From assembly GCF_019200975.1 (NCBI RefSeq), contig NZ_JAHTMR010000004.1:248001-312000 (forward strand): 64,000 nt of DNA, written 5' to 3'. Position numbers and translations under genes: made by a program. The notes below the pieces were generated by a model. It was given only the letters and a program-made list of their open reading frames with translations. It did no database searches and was not told the origin of the DNA. The DNA is from Pseudomonas sp. PD9R (GTDB taxonomy: Bacteria; Pseudomonadota; Gammaproteobacteria; Pseudomonadales; Pseudomonadaceae). Positions 8,901 to 16,424 of this stretch are shown one piece after another; position 1 is the first letter of the stretch; each line of letters begins with the position of its first letter.

Positions 8901-11034
8901 AAATTGGCTATTTGCGTGGGTTAACGCCTGTACGCAGGAACGTGAAATTGTTTGGCTGTATGACTACCTCCTACGGTCGAGCAATTCGGTAATGCCGACT
9001 TCCGTTCTAGCCTCTGTCGCCGTTGCCTGTTCTAGTAAGGTGGGGGCCTCGGCGCTGCCCCTCTTGAGAAGTTTCCGACTTTATAACCTGGATTTGCAGC
9101 GTAAGGTCCAGGAGATGGGCGGCGCCGAGATGAATTGGTTTGGGACCATGATGCATCGTGACGTGATGGCGAAATTTTACGCGGAGGAGCGCAGAGAGGC
9201 AGCCCTTCGGCCATGGCGCGCAGAGACGCTGGAAGAGTTACTGGTCAAGTTCCAATTTCATGAGAGCTTGCGGGGCGAAGCTCTGCAGATAGTCGACGCT
9301 TTCATCGCTGAGGCGGAAGTTACCAAGGACAGTGATTTACGGTTCATGATCCACCGTGTGGATACTCGCGCTTGGGAAGCGGTAGAAGACCGGAAGAACA
9401 ATCGACTAATTCTACAATCAAGTGCTGCATTGCCTGAGGACCTTCAGCAGGTTCAACGCGAGTTCAATGACAAGCATTCGTACGATTCGGTGGTTCAGCG
9501 ATTGTACGTGTGGTCCAGAAAGGCGTTCGACGACCTCAGCCCCGACACCGCGCGTTATGCCACCTACCAGGATGCTGTCGCGGAGGCGCGAGGGCTCATA
9601 ACTGCGCTTGAGACAGGGATGGTTCTAGGTTTTCAAAGTATGGCCGTCGGCGCTATCACAACCACGGCAGCTGTTTGCATTCGAGACGCTGGGGCCGAAC
9701 TGTCAGATGAAGACAAAGAATGGTGCTTTGAGATCATCCTCGACACAGTCTGCATGCATGCAGACAATCTAGACGATCACTCTGCGGTTGATGCGACTGA
9801 TCAGGATGGCGCGGCGGCGTGCGCATTCGTACTGGCCAAAATGTTCGATTTTGAGCTGCATGCTGAAGACGTGGTAATTCTGGAATCTGTAATCGTCACC
9901 GCATTGACTCATGCCAATTTGCATGTATGTGCGTCCGCCGCGAAAGGGGTAAGGACCTACCTTTGGTCAAGCAACCATGACTTCGCCTCCCGCTGTCTGG
10001 CTGGGGCAGTGGAGCATGCTCGCTTCAGGCTGGAAACGGCGAAAACCCGCAGACATCATCATTACGTCGGCGATGTTTCCGCTCAGTCGCGTGAGGATTG
10101 GAGCGAGACGATTGCTCGATTCAGGGATGATATATTGGCAGGGCATTTCCCGTTGAGTGTCGAAGACTGCTCGCTCGAAAGCCATGCTCCGTGGCTAATT
10201 CATCTGCCCATGTTGCTCATTCCTTACAACAATCAGGAAGAAGACCACATTCGGCTACTCAAGAAAATCGTCGGTTTTGTTTACGAGGATCAATACCGGG
10301 AGCCGCGGCAAGGTAGCCAGGAAAAAATACACTACGAGATAAAGAAACAAATTCAGGACTGCTTGGCAGAGCATGTGGTGCATTCAAAACATAGAAATTT
10401 CGAGCCGGTGCGCGAGGTTTTGCGTGTCGGGTGCTCGAAGGCGCCCACCTTTACTTACCTGGTCAAATTAGCCTTTGATATTGCCATGGAGAAGAAGAGC
10501 GATTTCGATGCGATTTGGACGTTGTGGAGGGTACTTGCACCTGGGCTACACGCCATTGCGGCGACAGAGGTCAATGATCCCTACGCTGGCCACCAGCATG
10601 ATTTGAATACGTTGCTTCGGGGCATGCTTTATTCCGACAGCCATTGGCAGCGCCACCCCAGCGAGACTGCGTGCCTTCAGGTTGGCGCCTACGATCTTTT
10701 AGACTTTGTACGGACCTCGGGGCATAACAGCCACGTTTTCGAGGCACTCAGTTCATTGATGTACAACTTCCATGAACTGTTTTTTGAGGATGGTATTTTC
10801 ATCTTGGCGGAGAAGTTTTCAGCCGATACTGCGATTATTTCCCGACAGCTAAATACGGCTTTCTATCTCGAAATGTCCATGGCTCGTTACTTGCAAATTG
10901 AGAACCGAGCAGCGTTGACGCGCAGCATGTACAACGCTTGTCTAGGATTGCTTACCGGCTTGGTAGAAACCGGTTCCGCGAGGGCGTACTACCTGCGGGA
11001 AAATCTGATCAGGACACGAAGAATTTCTTTTTAG
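5914..11034 (+). CDS. Giant STAND-type NTPase with N-terminal PD-(D/E)xK-like nuclease domain (Avs-like defence protein)
   Basis: 1706 residues. The N-terminal ~270 residues begin with the STGGGGVNFE block and contain Glu22, Asp63/Asp64 (TDDFVVV) and Gln82-Val-Lys84 (QVKHE), spaced like the catalytic E...D...QxK set of restriction-endonuclease-fold nucleases. A P-loop GGRGAGKS follows at 319-326 and a Walker B-like VLVIES at 382-387, then a sensor-like segment ATGRDYAYQQL. The remaining >1000 residues are helical with Leu/Ala/Trp-rich repeats, as in the sensor regions of STAND ATPases. This effector-NTPase-sensor order is that of the antiviral Avs proteins (established knowledge), in which binding of a phage protein triggers oligomerisation and DNA cleavage. 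Which Avs type, and which trigger, cannot be told from sequence. The gene is intact over 5.1 kb, which argues for selection. Confidence 0.85.
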   Translation: MNDDLKAQSNPFSTGGGGVNFETRVQAAFAVALLAGSPLPCLPSSAKAQQIKFQNKYDGVQTDDFVVVAGEAHSTVSRLYAQVKHEITTSDAEDSMFAQVVKGAWADFTSDTFDPQNDAIALITGPLPKLDVNHTLPVLEWARYSANADEFIRKSQTKGFTSKTKLERLRIFKSQLQSANGGQELSDHELWSFLKIFYLLSYDVDAKASVVASLLGALIQCHSHQPPHLVLAKVITTVQEYNQNGGTLTLDNAPPELATLFARPVALELDSDIERLRDRGERIVSGISNSINGTHIHRDEQLAAIADAYNPGGFLFVTGGRGAGKSGIVKDFVSVRLQDTAVFYLRAEDLDKSHLNDVFTAFGMRSTLSQIAGQLALLSKKVLVIESVEKILELQHQSAFIDLLNFIKGQQGWTIIATGRDYAYQQLTFNYLQPSGIAFSSVNIEGFSKDQVSQLCEQTPELNALTSNELLFDILKIPFFIDLAVRAIGNGAHFKPQDTEAEFRTIVWDSVIAKSTERKAGMPGRRKATFIAVAKLRAKRMVFGVRDAEFDAEVIAKLEEDHLIYRDPRTSLISPSHDVLEDWALEEFIEGEYIDSEGHPANFLTNIGNEPAINRGFRLWLHHKLKSRRGLNGFLETILTDGGIENYWKDEAIAAVLQCPDPQDFLVSLKPLLLQNKEDMLIRFFFILRITCQRPVEGDNVPLGIDEKTGLAKVLLLRPYGDGWNALVDFTYAARQQLAEPTCTQVAEVLSTWCEQINIWEELPHGSQCVGLLALFLLERIKDDYRRDSLRKKILKVLLKVSAAVEQDFSALVERDVFRSKKRSERPSYVDELTQLALMGDAMPMLCMRSPDFVIRLALHEWKREEPESDPSWPMPRQRLDVEESYGLDVERGFSPASGAKGPFKYLLRQHPRKALDFIINLCNTTAQKQAESEFGARSEQTLGFGFTEEMAVERIELQLADGHRVLQYASPHLWKGYRGHSTLPGVLQCAMMALENWLFAWVNACTQEREIVWLYDYLLRSSNSVMPTSVLASVAVACSSKVGASALPLLRSFRLYNLDLQRKVQEMGGAEMNWFGTMMHRDVMAKFYAEERREAALRPWRAETLEELLVKFQFHESLRGEALQIVDAFIAEAEVTKDSDLRFMIHRVDTRAWEAVEDRKNNRLILQSSAALPEDLQQVQREFNDKHSYDSVVQRLYVWSRKAFDDLSPDTARYATYQDAVAEARGLITALETGMVLGFQSMAVGAITTTAAVCIRDAGAELSDEDKEWCFEIILDTVCMHADNLDDHSAVDATDQDGAAACAFVLAKMFDFELHAEDVVILESVIVTALTHANLHVCASAAKGVRTYLWSSNHDFASRCLAGAVEHARFRLETAKTRRHHHYVGDVSAQSREDWSETIARFRDDILAGHFPLSVEDCSLESHAPWLIHLPMLLIPYNNQEEDHIRLLKKIVGFVYEDQYREPRQGSQEKIHYEIKKQIQDCLAEHVVHSKHRNFEPVREVLRVGCSKAPTFTYLVKLAFDIAMEKKSDFDAIWTLWRVLAPGLHAIAATEVNDPYAGHQHDLNTLLRGMLYSDSHWQRHPSETACLQVGAYDLLDFVRTSGHNSHVFEALSSLMYNFHELFFEDGIFILAEKFSADTAIISRQLNTAFYLEMSMARYLQIENRAALTRSMYNACLGLLTGLVETGSARAYYLRENLIRTRRISF

Positions 11035-11050
11035 GAGCTGGCCATCCAAC

Positions 11051-11077
11051 GCTCCCCCGCAGTAGCAGCGGGGGAGC
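11051..11077 (+). terminator. Strong GC hairpin after the STAND gene
   Basis: A perfect 10-bp stem, GCTCCCCCGC (11051-11060) with GCGGGGGAGC (11068-11077), and a 7-base loop. It lies 17 bases after the stop codon of the giant ATPase gene. Flanking GGCC/GGCC pairs could lengthen the stem. There is no T-tract, so it may end transcription only weakly or protect the 3' end. Confidence 0.5.
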
Positions 11078-11386
11078 TAGGCCAGAAGCTGGCTCCTGTT
11101 AGGACGGAAGTAAACGCTGACCCAGCGGTCACGGCTCGCGACATTTCCTATCTTCCACGTCTCCTTGGAGCGCTTACGTCAAAGAATCGGTAGCGAACTT
11201 CTGAAAATCCGTTGTCTGGTTCGATGCCAGGCGGTAGCGAGTTCATACCTCCCGGCGGTGGATTGCGAATGGTGAAGCTATGCTGAACCAGGCGCAGCCG
11301 AGAGGAGAGGCGATTACGATAGGTCACAAGCTCTGAAAAGTTTGCGAACCATTTCCGCTCAACCTAATCGATCAGCGCTGATGTGG
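11078..11386. other. Non-coding stretch between defence island and decayed locus
   Basis: About 310 bases with no convincing open frame, tRNA, repeat or regulatory site that I can see. It marks the change from the defence island to the oxidoreductase region. Confidence 0.5.
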
Positions 11387-11389
11387 TTC

Positions 11390-11419
11390 GTAAAAACCGA
11401 ACGCTGGATCGGTTTTTAC
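11390..11419. promoter_or_regulatory. Inverted repeat, operator copy 1
   Basis: Perfect 11-bp arms GTAAAAACCGA (11390-11400) and TCGGTTTTTAC (11409-11419) separated by 8 bases, upstream of the decayed GMC copy. The functional-locus counterpart is at 13139-13168. Confidence 0.6.
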
Positions 11420-11497
11420 TGCCTGTCCCCAGCGCGGCGCGGCGCATAGATTCTGCCTTGAATTTTCCCGGCACAGCCGGCAAAACGAGATGGTTTC

Positions 11498-11766
11498 ATG
11501 AGTGACCCAACTGATTTAATCAATCCCGCGCGAAGAAAAGTCTTCGGACAAACATTGGCGCTGTCCGCTGCAACCCTGATTGGCGGTGGCGGACTGGGCA
11601 TCACCAGCAATGCTTCTGCCAGCGCCAGACTCAGCTAGGGAAACGGTGATATTGAGTACGACGTAATTATCGTCGGCGCAGGATCAGTCGGTGCCGTGAT
11701 GACTGCGCGATTGAGCAAAAATCCGAAGCGTCGCGTAGTGTTACTTGAGGCAAGCAACAACTATGC
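11498..11766 (+). pseudogene. Truncated GMC oxidoreductase remnant
   Basis: The frame begins MSDPTDLINPARRKVFGQT, nearly identical to the start of the intact GMC gene at 13247, and includes the twin-arginine signal. It has an in-frame TAG at 11636-11638; homology continues in frame beyond it through the FAD motif VGAGSVGA to LLEASNNYA, then stops abruptly at a REP-like sequence. It cannot make a working enzyme. Confidence 0.9.
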
Positions 11767-11767
11767 G

Positions 11768-11790
11768 ACTGTGGGAGCAAGCTTGCCTCC
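11768..11790. repeat. REP-like sequence at the pseudogene breakpoint
   Basis: CTGTGGGAGCAAGCTTGC (from about 11769) matches the core of extragenic REP elements common in the Pseudomonas fluorescens group. It starts one or two bases after GMC homology is lost, so the truncation probably happened by recombination or deletion at the REP. Confidence 0.65.
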
Positions 11791-11854
11791 GAATGTTTGC
11801 AAGGCGATCTTTTGTCGGACGCAGATACACAACCTTTATCCATGAGAACAGCTC

Positions 11855-11995
11855 ATGAAAATCGGTTTCGTCGGCCTCGGCAGCATGGGCCGGACCATGG
11901 CCGCTAACCTGCTCAAGGGTGGTCACGAACTTTGGGTCTGGAACCGCTCGCCGAGTTCGGTGCAGCCCTTGGTCGAATTGGGTGCCTTCGGGGCA
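11855..11995 (+). pseudogene. N-terminal fragment of a 3-hydroxyisobutyrate dehydrogenase-like gene
   Basis: ATG at 11855 opens MKIGFVGLGSMGRTMAANLL, the classic NAD(P)-binding start (GxGxMG) of beta-hydroxyacid dehydrogenases (3-hydroxyisobutyrate or tartronate semialdehyde reductase type). Recognisable sequence lasts only ~45 codons, to VELGAFGAN; the rest (usually ~290 residues in all) is missing. It keeps an apparent leader. It is a deletion remnant. Confidence 0.85.
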
Positions 11996-11997
11996 AA

Positions 11998-12021
11998 CTG
12001 CCGTGGGAGCGAATCAGGCTT
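11998..12021. repeat. Possible second REP-like fragment
   Basis: GCCGTGGGAGCGAATCAGG resembles the REP core and sits where the dehydrogenase fragment loses homology. It is shorter and less typical than the copy at 11768. Confidence 0.4.
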
Positions 12022-12101
12022 CCGCTGCCAGCGGAGATCTCTCGCGTCTGGCGATAGACCTTAATCAAATGGAATTGCGCTTTAGCCTTTAGTGCATGCA
12101 C

Positions 12102-13022
12102 TTACTGTTTAAGTGCGTCTATTGCCAGATCCCAGATCGTCGGGTTGCCCAGGCGAGCCTTGAGCAAATCGACCAGCGCATTGATTCTCTGTGAGCCTCG
12201 CTTGGAGGGTTTGAATATGACTGAGAACGTACTGCCCTTGGGCGCGTAATCCGCAAGTACGACCACCAACTCGCCCGCGACGATGGCATCGGCAACGAGA
12301 AAGGTGGGCATGATAGTGATCCCCAAGCCGGCTTTTGCGGCATCCAGCAACTGGAAGCCGCTATCGCTTCGTAATCGCGAACGAATACTGAACCTTTGTA
12401 GCTCGTCACCCACTGGCAAGCTCCAGTAACGGTCGTTTTGGCTAAGGCTGTAGAACAAACCATGATGATCGCGCAGCTCGACGGGATGTTGTGGAACGCC
12501 ATGTCTGGTCAAGTAGTCAGGGCTGGCGCATAGGACGTGGCGGTTGGGGATCAGAGGTTTGGCGACGACCGCGCCGTCAGGAATTCGGCCAGCACGAATG
12601 ATCAGATCGAAGCTTTCATCCAACGGATTGACGAAGTCATCACTGGCCCGAATATCGAGTCTCAGGTCGGGATGGGCGAGAGCGAACTCGGTCAGAATTG
12701 GGGACAAATAACGATGTCCAAGCACCATGGGTGTCGCGATCCGCAAGTTTCCGCTAAAGCCGGCATAGGTAGATTGCATTCCATCTTCGGCGTTGGCCAC
12801 GTCGTCCAAGATGCTGACGCAGTGGTCGTAGAAGCGCAGGCCGGCATCATTGACATGCAGCTCACGATCGCGTCTGAACAATGCTACTTTCAGTCGCGAC
12901 TCTAATGCCGTGAGTCGAGTGCTGACCACTGATTTGCTTGTGCCCAAGGCCCGTGCAGCAGCTGCCAGGCTGCCCGCATCGACCACTGCGACGAACGTGC
13001 TCATTTCGACCAGCTTATTCAA
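12102..13022 (-). CDS. LysR-family transcriptional regulator, divergent from GMC oxidoreductase
   Basis: A LysR regulator: N-terminal winged helix (STFVAVVDAGSLAAAARALG then SVVSTRLTALESRL) and C-terminal substrate-binding domain with the RIATPMVLGHRYLSP start. It belongs to the CrgA/DmlR-like group. I prefer the TTG at 13020-13022 (LNKLVEM), which aligns with the usual start and has AAGGCG 8 bases before it; that gives 306 residues. An upstream ATG at 13089-13091 would add 23 residues. The gene is divergent from the GMC oxidoreductase with an inverted repeat between them, so it probably controls that gene and itself. Confidence 0.88.
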   Translation of the reverse strand: MNKLVEMSTFVAVVDAGSLAAAARALGTSKSVVSTRLTALESRLKVALFRRDRELHVNDAGLRFYDHCVSILDDVANAEDGMQSTYAGFSGNLRIATPMVLGHRYLSPILTEFALAHPDLRLDIRASDDFVNPLDESFDLIIRAGRIPDGAVVAKPLIPNRHVLCASPDYLTRHGVPQHPVELRDHHGLFYSLSQNDRYWSLPVGDELQRFSIRSRLRSDSGFQLLDAAKAGLGITIMPTFLVADAIVAGELVVVLADYAPKGSTFSVIFKPSKRGSQRINALVDLLKARLGNPTIWDLAIDALKQ

Positions 13023-13138
13023 TCGCTTCGCCTTTTGCTCTGTCTGTTGGCGGGACGCCACCGTCCTTACTGAGAGCAAGGCGTGTGGCATGCCAGTTTA
13101 TGCCATGACCCTCTAATCGGTCATTTCTCCTGTCGTTC

Positions 13139-13168
13139 GTAAAAAGCGAACAGCGGATCGGTTTTTAC
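13139..13168. promoter_or_regulatory. Inverted-repeat operator between LysR gene and GMC gene
   Basis: GTAAAAAGCGA (13139-13149) and TCGGTTTTTAC (13158-13168) form an 11-bp inverted repeat with one mismatch and an 8-base spacer. Location in the divergent promoter region and preservation in the duplicated copy at 11390 suggest a binding site for the adjacent LysR protein (inference). Confidence 0.6.
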
Positions 13169-13246
13169 TGCCTGTTCCTTGTACGCCACGACGCATAGAT
13201 TTCGCCTGGACCATTCCCGGCAGAGCCGGCCATATGAGGTGATTTC

Positions 13247-14893
13247 ATGAGTGATCCAACCGATTTAATCAATCCCGGTCGAAGAAAAGTCCTCGGGCAA
13301 ACGCTGGCGTTATCCGCTGCCACCCTCGTCGGTGGTGCTTTGGGCGTCGGCCGCGATGCGTACGCGGACAGCAAGCTCGGTAACGGCCAGGGTGATGCCG
13401 CGTTTGACGTCATCATAGTCGGCGCAGGATCGGCAGGTGCGGTGCTGGCTGCGCGCTTGAGCGAGAATCCCAAGCGTCGTGTGTTGCTGCTCGAGGCGGG
13501 CAACAACTATGCACCCGACAGCTACCCCAAGGAGCTGGTAAAGTCGGCCACGGTGGGCGCTAATCTCGACCCGCGCTTCGAGTGGGGTTACAAGACCGAG
13601 CCAGGTTATGTTGGGCATCCCATTCTGGCCATCCGGGGTAAGGTCGTCGGCGGCAGTTCTGCCATCAATGGCGCTGTAGCCGCGAGAGCTCGGCCAGAGG
13701 ATTTTGCCCGCTGGAATCTCCCGGGCTGGAGCTACAATGAAGTCCTGCCGGCGTTCATCAAGCTTGAGACGCACAGTGGCGGGACGACGGGGCGACATGG
13801 CGCAAAAGGGCCGTTGCCGGTTCATCAACTCAGTCGCGCCGAAGTCACGCCGATGCAGCGCGCGTTTATTGATTCAACAGTGGCCTCAGGGTACAAGGCA
13901 GTTGCTGACTTCGATGGTGAGGATGCAAACGGTGTCGGCCCTTACGCCATGAACGTCGTCGATGGCGAGCGTATTAATACCGGGATGGCCTACCTGACCA
14001 CCGTTGTACGTGCGCGCCCCAACCTGACGATCATCTCGGATGGTCTGGTAGATAAGGTGCTGTTCGATAAAAAACGCGCAACCGGCATCAGACTGGCCAA
14101 TGGAGCCTCCTACAGCGCTCATGAGGTTGTGTTGTCCGCTGGTGTTTACGGCAGCGCTGCGGTGCTCATGCGTTCAGGCGTTGCGCCTGCCGAGCATTCG
14201 CGCCGTCTGGGGCTACCAGTGGTGGCAGATTTGCCGGTGGGGCAGAACCTGGTTGACCATCCGTTTTACTTCAACGCTTACGCGGCGCGCCCGGAAAAAC
14301 TTGGCAGCCAGTCACCGCCGATTGGGGCCTTTCTCTGGACCCACAGTTCGACAACCTCTCGCGGTGAACTGGACCTGCATATCACGGCGACGCACCTGTT
14401 TCCCCAGGACAAAAGTCCTACCGGTGCGGGGTTTGTATTGGCGGTCGCCCTGACTCGTCCACTGTCGCGTGGAAAGTTCTGGCTCGATAGCCTCGATCCA
14501 GCCGTCGCGCCGCGTATCGACCTGAACTTCCTGGCTGAAAAACACGATCGTGAGCGGTTGCTTGAGGGGGTAAAACTGTCGCGCAGCATTGCTAAACGTC
14601 CACCGTTGAGCGAGATGATCGCCAGCGAACTGATGCCGGGTGAGGGCGCCCAGAGTGATGAAGAACTACTGTCCGCCATCAAGGCCACGCTGGACAGCTA
14701 CGAGCATCCGGCAGGTACTGCGCCCATGGGGCTGGTCAGCGATCCGGCCGCGGTCGTGGATATGCAGGGGCGTGTACACGGGCTCAAGGGATTGCGAGTG
14801 GTCGATGCCTCGATATTCCCGGATGCCATGTCCGCTGCCACTAACGTGACCACTATCGCGGCTGCCGAGCACATCGCGACCATGATGGTTTGA
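13247..14893 (+). CDS. GMC-family FAD oxidoreductase with Tat signal
   Basis: 548 residues of the glucose-methanol-choline oxidoreductase family, which oxidise alcohols or choline-like substrates with FAD. It starts with a twin-arginine-type leader (GRRKVLGQ at 11-18, hydrophobic to ~40, AYA cleavage-like), so the folded flavoprotein is likely exported. FAD motif GAGSAG is at 59-64; the second GMC signature and C-terminal catalytic region (EHPAGTAPMG, then AATNVTTIAAAEHI) are present. The substrate is unknown. Preceded by its LysR regulator and followed by a good terminator, it is monocistronic. A decayed copy of its first 85 codons lies 1.7 kb upstream. Confidence 0.9.
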   Translation: MSDPTDLINPGRRKVLGQTLALSAATLVGGALGVGRDAYADSKLGNGQGDAAFDVIIVGAGSAGAVLAARLSENPKRRVLLLEAGNNYAPDSYPKELVKSATVGANLDPRFEWGYKTEPGYVGHPILAIRGKVVGGSSAINGAVAARARPEDFARWNLPGWSYNEVLPAFIKLETHSGGTTGRHGAKGPLPVHQLSRAEVTPMQRAFIDSTVASGYKAVADFDGEDANGVGPYAMNVVDGERINTGMAYLTTVVRARPNLTIISDGLVDKVLFDKKRATGIRLANGASYSAHEVVLSAGVYGSAAVLMRSGVAPAEHSRRLGLPVVADLPVGQNLVDHPFYFNAYAARPEKLGSQSPPIGAFLWTHSSTTSRGELDLHITATHLFPQDKSPTGAGFVLAVALTRPLSRGKFWLDSLDPAVAPRIDLNFLAEKHDRERLLEGVKLSRSIAKRPPLSEMIASELMPGEGAQSDEELLSAIKATLDSYEHPAGTAPMGLVSDPAAVVDMQGRVHGLKGLRVVDASIFPDAMSAATNVTTIAAAEHIATMMV

Positions 14894-14909
14894 GTGTTGC
14901 GCTGAAATC

Positions 14910-14937
14910 GCCAGGGCATCTCGCCCTGGCTTTTATT
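14910..14937 (+). terminator. Rho-independent terminator after GMC gene
   Basis: Stem GCCAGGGC (14910-14917) with GCCCTGGC (14923-14930), 5-base loop, then TTTTATT. It lies between convergent genes and may also serve the efflux operon on the other strand. Confidence 0.85.
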
Positions 14938-14950
14938 GATCAACGGGTCG

Positions 14951-16390
14951 TCAGCCTGCCGGGTGAGCAATCGATCCAGCTGTGCTGAGGATCAAGGTGG
15001 CGCTGTCGGTCAGCCGCTGCGCCCTCACACCGACATTCAGATATCTGCGCGAATGCAGCTCTCGCTCTGCGTCCAGATGCTGTAATTGACTGGCCCCTCC
15101 CATCAAATACGCTTTTTTCGTTCGATCAAGCGATCCTGTGGCCGAAGCCAGGGCTGTTTCGCTCGCTGTGCTGAGCATGGCGTCATGGTTGAGCGCCTGC
15201 AGGCTATCGGCAACCTGTCCGAATGCCTTGATCACCACCTGTTGATAGCCCGCCAGTGCCGCTGAATAGTCGGCCTTGGCGGCTTGTTGCGCTGCATGCA
15301 GGCTGCCACCATCGAATAGCGGAGCTGTCAGGACGCCGACAGCATTCCAGGCAAGCCCTGACGGTCCGGAAAATATCCCCTGTTCACTGAGTGAGGCACG
15401 CAGTTCGATGTGGGGATAGCGATTGGCGGTGGCGACGCCCACGGCTGCGCTGGCGGCATGCAGGCGGGCTTCGGCGGCGAGGATGTCGGGGCGTTGACTG
15501 GCCAGGGCGGAGGGTAGCGTTAATGGCAAGTCAGCAGGCAATACAAGATCTTCCAGGGCAAGGGTACTTTCAGTCCATTGGGCCGGTAGTATCCCGGACA
15601 ACACAGCCAGCGTGTTTTCTGCTACTGCCCGCTCTTGTCGGACCACAGCGGCTTGCCCCTCGATATCGCTGATCAACCGCCATTGGCGATCCAATTCATC
15701 CTGTGTGGTCGCACCGCTGAGCAAGGCCTGTTGCATCAGTGCAAACCGGTTGCGCTCAATGCCCATTAGCGTTGCGATGATGCGCAGCCTGGAGTTTGCC
15801 GATGCTGAGCGGATCGATTGATACACGACCTGTGCGCTGACGTTGAGCATCACGGCGTCGAGTTCGGCATTGGCCAATGTTTCCTGGGCCTGATGCTGCT
15901 CCACAGAACGTTTTATCGTGCCGAAAAGATCGAGGTCGAATGTGCCTGCCAATCCACCGGAGTACGCGCTGAAAGGTGGTGTTTGGCGATAATCCGGGCC
16001 CAATTCAGCGGCGCCGATACGGGTTCTACCGATGACCGAATCGACGTTCAACTGCGGTTTGGCACGTCCTGCCACGGCCTCAGTGAGATGGGCGGCTTGC
16101 TCTAGGCGGGCGCGCGCGGCACGGATATCCAGATTGCTCTGCAACGCGTGCTCGACCTTTTGGCTCAGCTCGTCACTGCCCATTACTCGCCACCAACCCC
16201 AGCCAATCGCGTTGGTGTTGTGCAGTGTCGGAGCGCCGTTTTGTGGAGGCTGTACAGCCAGGTAAGTCGCAGTTGTCGGCACCTGTGGTGCGTGAAAGTC
16301 CGGCCCTGTGGAACAGCCAGCCACCAGCAGTGCGCTGATCAAGGGCAAAGTTGCAAAGACGGGCGGTGTTCCTGGGGGAATCAATCTCAT
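14951..16390 (-). CDS. Outer-membrane efflux channel lipoprotein (OprM/NodT family)
   Basis: An outer-membrane factor of the RND/MFS efflux type. A lipobox LVAGC lies after a hydrophobic leader, so the mature N-terminal Cys is lipidated; the first mature residues STGPDFHAPQVP are typical. Two repeated OEP coiled-coil domains follow (the second around LASQRPDILAAEARLHAA). The start may be the ATG at 16388-16390 (GGAA 9 bases before it); the longer frame from 16432 overlaps the pump gene stop by 8 bases but has no visible binding site. It is the third gene of an adaptor-pump-channel operon, forming a conduit across the outer membrane. Confidence 0.9.
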   Translation of the reverse strand: MRLIPPGTPPVFATLPLISALLVAGCSTGPDFHAPQVPTTATYLAVQPPQNGAPTLHNTNAIGWGWWRVMGSDELSQKVEHALQSNLDIRAARARLEQAAHLTEAVAGRAKPQLNVDSVIGRTRIGAAELGPDYRQTPPFSAYSGGLAGTFDLDLFGTIKRSVEQHQAQETLANAELDAVMLNVSAQVVYQSIRSASANSRLRIIATLMGIERNRFALMQQALLSGATTQDELDRQWRLISDIEGQAAVVRQERAVAENTLAVLSGILPAQWTESTLALEDLVLPADLPLTLPSALASQRPDILAAEARLHAASAAVGVATANRYPHIELRASLSEQGIFSGPSGLAWNAVGVLTAPLFDGGSLHAAQQAAKADYSAALAGYQQVVIKAFGQVADSLQALNHDAMLSTASETALASATGSLDRTKKAYLMGGASQLQHLDAERELHSRRYLNVGVRAQRLTDSATLILSTAGSIAHPAG

Positions 16391-16424
16391 GGTCGTGAGT
16401 TCCATTGAAGTCATTGAAACGGCA

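Larger units (their letters stand above)
11387..11766 (+). repeat. Diverged duplication of the GMC promoter and 5' coding region
   Basis: This block matches 13136-13509 along its length: the same inverted-repeat operator, leader (TCGGTTTTTACTGCCTGT), start region and first ~85 codons of the GMC oxidoreductase gene, with scattered substitutions and small indels. It shows that the divergent LysR/GMC control region was duplicated and one copy decayed. Confidence 0.85.

Noticed and set aside
11855-12064. A complete 69-codon dehydrogenase-like protein
   Set aside because: Only the first ~45 codons match the beta-hydroxyacid dehydrogenase family; the catalytic part is absent, so it is a remnant.
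13310-13828. 172-codon minus-strand frame inside the GMC gene
   Set aside because: Antisense to a strongly conserved enzyme, with no ribosome binding site and no recognisable domain.
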